From NCBI GenBank assembly GCA_016938135.1, contig JAFGVD010000025.1, forward strand, positions 62,001 through 126,000: a stretch of DNA of 64,000 nt, read 5' to 3'. How positions within the stretch are numbered: position 1 is the stretch's first letter; each line of letters opens with the position of its first letter. Source of the DNA: Coriobacteriia bacterium (GTDB taxonomy: Bacteria > Actinomycetota > Coriobacteriia > Anaerosomatales > Anaerosomataceae). Positions 59,633-64,000 of the stretch are shown here, one piece after another. The translations under genes and the position numbers were made by a program. The notes under the pieces are model-generated. The model made no database searches, was not told the origin of the DNA, and saw only the letters and a list, made by a program, of their open reading frames with translations.

Positions 59633-61981
59633 ATGTCGACTCAGGATACACAGACGACGATTCCCGACGTCTTGCCGCTGATACCGCTACGCGATCTCAT
59701 CGTCTTCCCAAACCTCGTCGTGCCTCTTTTCGTGGGTCGCGAACGTTCGATCAATGCGCTTGAAGAGGCGATGCGCAACGACCACCTGGTGGCGCTCGTC
59801 ACGCAGAAGGCCGCCGAGATCCAGGATCCGGGACCCGACGATATCTACGATATAGGATGTGTCGTCAGCATCCTGCAAGAGCTCAAGCTCCCCGATGGAA
59901 CTGCAAAGGCTCTCGTCGAGGGCAGACAGCGCTTCCGCGTCTTGGAGTATCTGGAGTCGGACCCCCATTTCAGCGTTCGCATCGAGCTGATCGATGAACC
60001 CGCCGAGGCAGACGTCGAGACGCAGGCGCTCATGCGCACGCTGGTCGGCGACTTCGAGCGGGCGTCGGAACTTGGCAAGCCCATCCCGCAAGAGGTCCTC
60101 ATGGCCGCCAACGGGATCGAGGAGCCGGGTCGGCTTGCAGATTTCGTCGCCTTCCACCTGAGCTTGAAGGTCGACGAGAAGCAGGAGATCTTGGAGGCGA
60201 CAGAGGCCAAGCTGCGCATCGTCAAGACAGCCGACTTCTTGCACAAAGAGCTCGAGATACTGGAGCTTGGCAGCAAGATCCAGAGTCGCGTCAAGGAGCA
60301 GATGTCCAAAACGCAGCGGGAGTATTTCTTGCGCGAGCAGCTTAAGGCCATCCAGCAAGAGCTCGGTCAGTACGATGAGGTCCAGGCCGAGATGGATGAG
60401 TACCGTGAGAAGATCGCCGCAGCGAAGATGTCTGAGGTCGTTGAGGAGAAGGCGCTCAAGGAGCTCTCGCGACTCGAGAAGATGCCGCAGGCCGCTGCTG
60501 AGACGAGCGTGATCAGGACCTATCTTGATTGGCTCATCGGACTACCCTGGGCAAACGAGGACGACGAGAAGCTGGACCTCATCGCCGCGCAGGAGATCTT
60601 GGATGAGGACCACTACGGCCTTGAGAAAGTCAAAGAACGCATTCTCGAGTACCTGGCAGTCCATAAACTCACAGACCACATGCGTGGTCCGATCCTGTGC
60701 TTCGTGGGCCCTCCCGGAGTGGGCAAGACATCCATCGGCAAGTCGATAGCCCGTTCTCTTGGGCGTCAATTCATCCGAGTGTCTCTCGGCGGTGTCCGTG
60801 ATGAGGCTGAGATACGAGGTCATCGGCGCACGTATGTCGGCGCGCTACCGGGCCGCATCATCCAGTCGATCTCGCAGGCGGGCACGCGCAATCCCGTATT
60901 CATGATGGATGAGGTCGACAAGGTGGGGGCCGATTTCAGAGGCGATCCCACTTCGGCGCTGCTTGAGGTGCTTGACCCCGAGCAGAACAGTTCATTCCAG
61001 GACCACTATCTGGAAGCGCCGTTCGACCTGTCCAACGTCATGTTCATCACGACCGCGAACCTGCTCGATACGATCCCGCCGGCTTTGCGCGATCGCATGG
61101 AGATCATCCACTTCCCCGGCTACACCGAGGATGAGAAGTTGCACATCGCCACCCGCTATCTCGTACCCAAGCAAGTCAAAGAGCACGGGCTGTCTCCCTC
61201 AAAGCTCGTGATCGACGGCTCGGCGCTCCAAGAGATCATCCGCCGTTATACGCGCGAGGCGGGCGTCCGGGGCCTCGAGCGTTCGATCGCGGCAATCTGC
61301 CGGCAGGTGGCGCGCAAGGTCGTCGAAGGCAAGAAGGGGAAGACATCGGTCACCGTGAGGACCGTGCACAAGTATCTGGGCCCCGCCAAGTTCACCTTCG
61401 GTCTGGCCGAGAAGAGCGATGAGGTGGGCGTGTCCACGGGTCTTGTCTGGACCGAAGTGGGCGGAGACGTCATCTTCATCGAGGCCACCATCATGAAGGG
61501 CAAAGGCTCGCTGATCCTGACGGGCCAGCTGGGCGACGTGATGCGTGAGTCGGCGCAGGCGGCGGTCAGCTACATCAGGTCGACAGCCAAGAGCCTGGGT
61601 ATCGACCCTGACTTCAACGAGAAGATGGACATTCATATCCACGTGCCGGCCGCGGCCATACCAAAAGATGGTCCCTCTGCCGGCATCACGATGGCTACCG
61701 CGATCGCGTCGGCGCTCAGCGGTCGGACGGTCCACCGAAGCGTCGCCATGACCGGGGAGATCACATTGAGAGGGCGCGTACTGCCCATCGGCGGTCTCAA
61801 GGAGAAACTACTTGCCGCGCACCGCGCGGGTATCGAGACGGTGCTCATCCCCAAAGACAACGTCCGCGATCTTGAGCTGGTCCCGTCTCACGTGCAAGAG
61901 GAGATGGAGATCATCCCCGTGGAATCCATGGGCGATGTCTTGAAGCGTGCGCTAGAGCCGGCCAAAAAGACCGGTCACTAG
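59633..61981 (+). CDS. lon: ATP-dependent protease Lon
   Basis: A 782-residue LonA. The N-terminal substrate domain ([23 protein letters not shown]), a coiled-coil segment (about 240-310, [17 protein letters not shown]), AAA+ ATPase with Walker [16 protein letters not shown] near residue 360 and Walker [11 protein letters not shown], and the protease domain with the catalytic Ser in [12 protein letters not shown] near residue 680 and the Lys in [14 protein letters not shown]. It degrades misfolded and regulatory proteins. The ATG at 59633 gives the normal LonA start; GAGGAAAGG is upstream. A terminator follows. Confidence 0.97.
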   Translation: MSTQDTQTTIPDVLPLIPLRDLIVFPNLVVPLFVGRERSINALEEAMRNDHLVALVTQKAAEIQDPGPDDIYDIGCVVSILQELKLPDGTAKALVEGRQRFRVLEYLESDPHFSVRIELIDEPAEADVETQALMRTLVGDFERASELGKPIPQEVLMAANGIEEPGRLADFVAFHLSLKVDEKQEILEATEAKLRIVKTADFLHKELEILELGSKIQSRVKEQMSKTQREYFLREQLKAIQQELGQYDEVQAEMDEYREKIAAAKMSEVVEEKALKELSRLEKMPQAAAETSVIRTYLDWLIGLPWANEDDEKLDLIAAQEILDEDHYGLEKVKERILEYLAVHKLTDHMRGPILCFVGPPGVGKTSIGKSIARSLGRQFIRVSLGGVRDEAEIRGHRRTYVGALPGRIIQSISQAGTRNPVFMMDEVDKVGADFRGDPTSALLEVLDPEQNSSFQDHYLEAPFDLSNVMFITTANLLDTIPPALRDRMEIIHFPGYTEDEKLHIATRYLVPKQVKEHGLSPSKLVIDGSALQEIIRRYTREAGVRGLERSIAAICRQVARKVVEGKKGKTSVTVRTVHKYLGPAKFTFGLAEKSDEVGVSTGLVWTEVGGDVIFIEATIMKGKGSLILTGQLGDVMRESAQAAVSYIRSTAKSLGIDPDFNEKMDIHIHVPAAAIPKDGPSAGITMATAIASALSGRTVHRSVAMTGEITLRGRVLPIGGLKEKLLAAHRAGIETVLIPKDNVRDLELVPSHVQEEMEIIPVESMGDVLKRALEPAKKTGH

Positions 61982-62011
61982 CGTATAGCGTAAGCGAAAG
62001 CGGAGAGTCCA

Positions 62012-62042
62012 AAGCCCGGCAGAGATTGCTTCTGTCGGGCTT
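62012..62042 (+). terminator. Terminator of lon
   Basis: A 12-bp stem AAGCCCGGCAGA / TCTGTCGGGCTT (one G-U pair) with loop GATTGCT, then TTCATCTCGCTTTACGTTT. It starts 30 bases after the lon stop. Confidence 0.88.
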
Positions 62043-62057
62043 CATCTCGCTTTACGT

Positions 62058-62203
62058 TTGATAACCACTGTGACGGGTATCACAAATCAGGAGTGTGTGC
62101 ATGCTGCACCGCGATTTCAAAGCCGACACATAGGTTCGATGGGAAGCTGAGATCCCCCGATGCACGTCGCGGTCACCTTCTGTCGGGGGGGAGCTAGCGG
62201 TGA
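62058..62203 (+). promoter_or_regulatory. Structured leader, riboswitch-like, class not identified
   Basis: Part of the only gap over 300 bases in the window (61982-62307). After the lon terminator the RNA can form AAATC/GATTT around hairpin GTGCA-TGC-TGCAC, a helix ACCGCGA (62108-62114) / TCGCGGT (62167-62173), and an inner hairpin GGGA...TCCC (62141-62156). GGTCACC (62171-62177) can pair instead with GGTGA-GA-CC (62199-62207), which overlaps both the first helix and the following terminator. Such mutually exclusive helices ahead of a terminator are what an attenuator needs. No known aptamer consensus fits well. Confidence 0.5.
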
Positions 62204-62227
62204 GACCGGCCCTGATCAGGGCCGGTC
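62204..62227 (+). terminator. Terminator hairpin in the leader (possible attenuator)
   Basis: A perfect palindrome GACCGGCCC-TGATCA-GGGCCGGTC followed by TTTGTGCTTT. It ends 80 bases before the start of the secreted-protein gene, so it would stop transcription inside the leader unless an upstream helix takes up its 5' strand. Confidence 0.8.
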
Positions 62228-62307
62228 TTTGTGCTTTCTGGTTCTGGTTGACCAGAGCGGCTTTCGCGGTGAGGGTCCCTGAGGGGGCCGGGAAGGGAGG
62301 GACGAGG

Positions 62308-64000
62308 ATGCTTATATCGCATCGGCGCAGACAGCGCAGACTGGTCCCACTGCTGGTAGTCATCGCGATGATACTGGCGATGAACGCGCCAGGTCTCACG
62401 GCATTTGCCAATGAGGTCGCACCAGCAGAGGTCGAGTCGAGCGCTGTCGCACCACAGGAGGAAGGAGCCAGCGTCCCGGAGGAGGCCGCAAAGAAGCCTT
62501 CGGTACCGGACAAGGTGCTCAAAGACGCTGAAGCTCCACTTGAGGCGCCGGCTGAAGAGGATGAAGTGATCGGTTCAGTCGAGGTCGCCCCGGTTACCGC
62601 TGAGCCGTTGCAGCTTGAGGTGGCTGCGGCGCCGGTGGTCGAACCACAAGATGTGGAGGCGCAGGTCGTCTATCCATATGCAGATGTGGGTGCGGTACAG
62701 CTTGAGGGTTGGGACCGCACTCCTCATGAGCGGTGGACTAGCGGAAATGTCAGCGGGTACGTCGAGGGGGAGTGGATACCGTTCCGTCTCAAGATCGATA
62801 ACGGCGGAGGCTCCGCTGTTACAGTCCGGGTGCCTTCTATGACCTACAAGGTCGACCACATTCTTGGCGGTGCCGTGGCAGTAGACGCGACCAAGGGTTG
62901 GCGGTGGGAGACCAGCGGTGGCGCGTCCGGCATCTATACCCCGACTACACAGGATGATGCTTCTGATCCTATGTATCTTAGGACGCGTCTGCCCGAGGCC
63001 TCAGGATTCGTTCTTGCTAAGGGTGAGACCGGCTATATCTACTTCGAGGGGCACCTGGCGATCACGCCCTTCTGGCAGATGATGTTGCCACCGCTTCTGG
63101 GTGCATCGGGCTATGCGGGTGCCAGCGCGCAGGCTCGACTTGTGGCGTGGAACGACGCCAACATCGGTGATCGTACCGTACCGTTCCCCGTTGGTCTCCA
63201 GACCCTGCCAAACGGCGGCATCTGCGGATTGAAGTTCGCCGATCTTGATGGCGATGGGCGGATGGATACCGGCGAGGGGCCGCTCGGCGGATGGGAGTTC
63301 CATCTTGAGTACAAAGAGTCCCCGTTCGGGTTTGTGCTGACGGCTACTTCAGCATCCAATGGAACCTTCTCGTTCGCGAATCTGCCTCCAGGGACCTATG
63401 AGCTTACCGAGGTCGCCAAGGACGGTTGGGTGAGCACGAACCTGCCCAAGACCATTGAGGTCGCAGGTGTGAGGGTTGGTCCGGTTTATGTGGGCAACCA
63501 GCCTCGCGTGGTCACCAAGACGTGGGCGCTGGAGCTTTCCGATGCAGTGCCGATGGCTGACTCCTACTTCGTGCGCTACGTCATGGGCGACGGGTCTCAC
63601 GACCTGGCTCTCCAGATGCACGATGGTGTCTACAAGGCCCACATGGACGTCATGTGGGGAGCGACCATCACCAGCTGGCAGTTCTTTGCCATGATGGGGT
63701 CCGAGGAGATCCCGCTCAGCGGCGTCATGGGCCCTGCCGAGCGGATGGTGGAGTCACGCACCAACAGCCACTTGTTCACGCCGGGTGTCATAGGCGGGTA
63801 TAAGTGGATCAGCACCGCCGCCGCCCAGATCCCGGGCGTTGGCTGGACTATCGAGCTCTATCGTGATGGCGTGCTCTATGACACGGCTGTCACGGGCGAC
63901 GACGGGATGTATGAGTTCTCAGGCCTGTTGCCTGGTTCCTACACCCTCAAAGAAGTCGCGCAAGACGAGTACATGAAGATCATCCCTGTAGGAGACTGGC
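62308..64000 (+). CDS. Large secreted protein with prealbumin-like (SdrD/SpaA-type) repeats, partial
   Basis: Open from the ATG (GGGAAGGGAGGGACG upstream) to the window end, 564 codons without stop. A signal peptide (VPLLVVIAMILAMNAPGLTAFA) is followed by an acidic Ala/Glu/Pro-rich spacer, then a globular region with WDRTPHERWTSGNVSGY. From about residue 305 there is a carboxypeptidase-regulatory/SdrD-B-like repeat: GLKFADLDGDGRMDTGEGPLGGWEF ending NLPPGTYELTEVAKDGWV. A second begins near residue 500 (GWTIELYRDGVLY) ending LLPGSYTLKEVAQDE. Such repeats form stiff rods in surface adhesins. Cell-wall anchoring cannot be judged because the C-terminus is missing. Confidence 0.85.
   Translation, partial: MLISHRRRQRRLVPLLVVIAMILAMNAPGLTAFANEVAPAEVESSAVAPQEEGASVPEEAAKKPSVPDKVLKDAEAPLEAPAEEDEVIGSVEVAPVTAEPLQLEVAAAPVVEPQDVEAQVVYPYADVGAVQLEGWDRTPHERWTSGNVSGYVEGEWIPFRLKIDNGGGSAVTVRVPSMTYKVDHILGGAVAVDATKGWRWETSGGASGIYTPTTQDDASDPMYLRTRLPEASGFVLAKGETGYIYFEGHLAITPFWQMMLPPLLGASGYAGASAQARLVAWNDANIGDRTVPFPVGLQTLPNGGICGLKFADLDGDGRMDTGEGPLGGWEFHLEYKESPFGFVLTATSASNGTFSFANLPPGTYELTEVAKDGWVSTNLPKTIEVAGVRVGPVYVGNQPRVVTKTWALELSDAVPMADSYFVRYVMGDGSHDLALQMHDGVYKAHMDVMWGATITSWQFFAMMGSEEIPLSGVMGPAERMVESRTNSHLFTPGVIGGYKWISTAAAQIPGVGWTIELYRDGVLYDTAVTGDDGMYEFSGLLPGSYTLKEVAQDEYMKIIPVGDW

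Noticed and set aside
62131-62142. tRNA-like T-arm GGTTCGAT in the leader
   Set aside because: No acceptor, D or anticodon arm can be formed around it.
62058-62203. c-di-GMP-I (GEMM) or ydaO c-di-AMP riboswitch
   Set aside because: Only short pieces agree. The GGCAAACC and GAAA-loop parts of GEMM, and the GAACCG and CAGCTAACC parts of ydaO, are missing. Kept as unclassified.
1-64000. CRISPR arrays, insertion sequences, prophage genes, tRNA or rRNA genes
   Set aside because: I looked for direct repeats with regular spacers, transposase motifs, and tRNA T-arm sequences and found none that hold up.

Overview
The window reads as a contiguous, GC-rich, gene-dense piece of chromosome from an anaerobic or facultatively anaerobic bacterium. 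The gene set fits a high-GC Gram-positive lineage, most plausibly an actinobacterium of the Coriobacteriia/OPB41 (Anaerosomatales-like) type. Pointers are pyruvate:ferredoxin oxidoreductase (porGDAB), hydrogenase maturation genes (hypCDEF), a multiheme cytochrome c operon, an [FeFe]-hydrogenase-like sensor, and the ffs-dnaX-ybaB-recR block. This placement is inference from gene content; there is no 16S rRNA in the window.

Layout. 1-4.3 kb: MoaD/ThiS-like protein, amidohydrolase, YgjP-type metallopeptidase, cold shock protein, FtsX/LolD-type ABC pair. 4.4-7.6 kb: DEAD-box helicase and BipA/TypA. 7.6-9.2 kb (minus strand): tautomerase, membrane protein, TipA-like MerR regulator with a textbook 19-bp-spacer promoter. 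9.3-13.3 kb: LOG-family protein, HAD protein, EamA transporter, pseudouridine kinase and glycosidase. 13.3-15.9 kb: small zinc-ribbon proteins, ABC ATPase, alpha/beta hydrolase. 15.9-19.2 kb: an operon for a NapC/NrfH-like tetraheme cytochrome, an 11-heme lipoprotein cytochrome interrupted by one in-frame UGA with a SECIS-like hairpin behind it, and a lipoprotein with two rhodanese domains. 19.2-22.6 kb: CheY-like regulator, SRP RNA, dnaX-ybaB-recR. 22.8-25.9 kb: porGDAB. 25.9-29.4 kb: PstS-like lipoprotein and HD-GYP sensor. 29.5-31.8 kb: lysC-asd. 31.8-39.5 kb: two-component system, QueT-like transporter, [FeFe]-hydrogenase-like/GGDEF fusion, AmrS radical SAM enzyme, FrnE-like thioredoxin-fold protein, glycosyltransferase. 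39.5-46.6 kb: TauE-type permease, acetyltransferase, LytS/LytTR pair, phosphoesterase, universal stress protein, DUF485 protein, sodium:solute symporter. 46.7-54.7 kb (minus): a HEPN/zinc-ribbon gene overlapping hypF, then hypC, hypD, hypE, an EamA transporter and a glucose-6-phosphate isomerase. 54.7-59.5 kb (minus): a secreted membrane-anchored protein, a PIN-TM-TPR fusion, trxB, trxA and a small protein. 59.6-64 kb: lon, a structured leader with an attenuator-like terminator, and the start of a large secreted protein with prealbumin-like repeats that runs off the window.

How the genes work together. The window is rich in ferredoxin- and thiol-based redox functions (por, trx, hyp, cytochromes, rhodanese) and in signal transduction (HD-GYP, degenerate GGDEF, two-component systems). 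The most unusual locus is the cytochrome operon: its large cytochrome can be exported and heme-loaded only if the UGA at 16907-16909 is read through, and the hairpin after it has the position and GGU loop expected of a bacterial SECIS element. A nonsense mutation or sequence error in a glycine-rich linker is the main alternative. Second-rank observations are the putative riboswitch or attenuator at 62058-62227, the sensory hydrogenase/GGDEF fusion, the HEPN gene translationally coupled to hypF, and the membrane-bound PIN-TPR protein. No tRNA, CRISPR array, insertion sequence or phage gene was seen.
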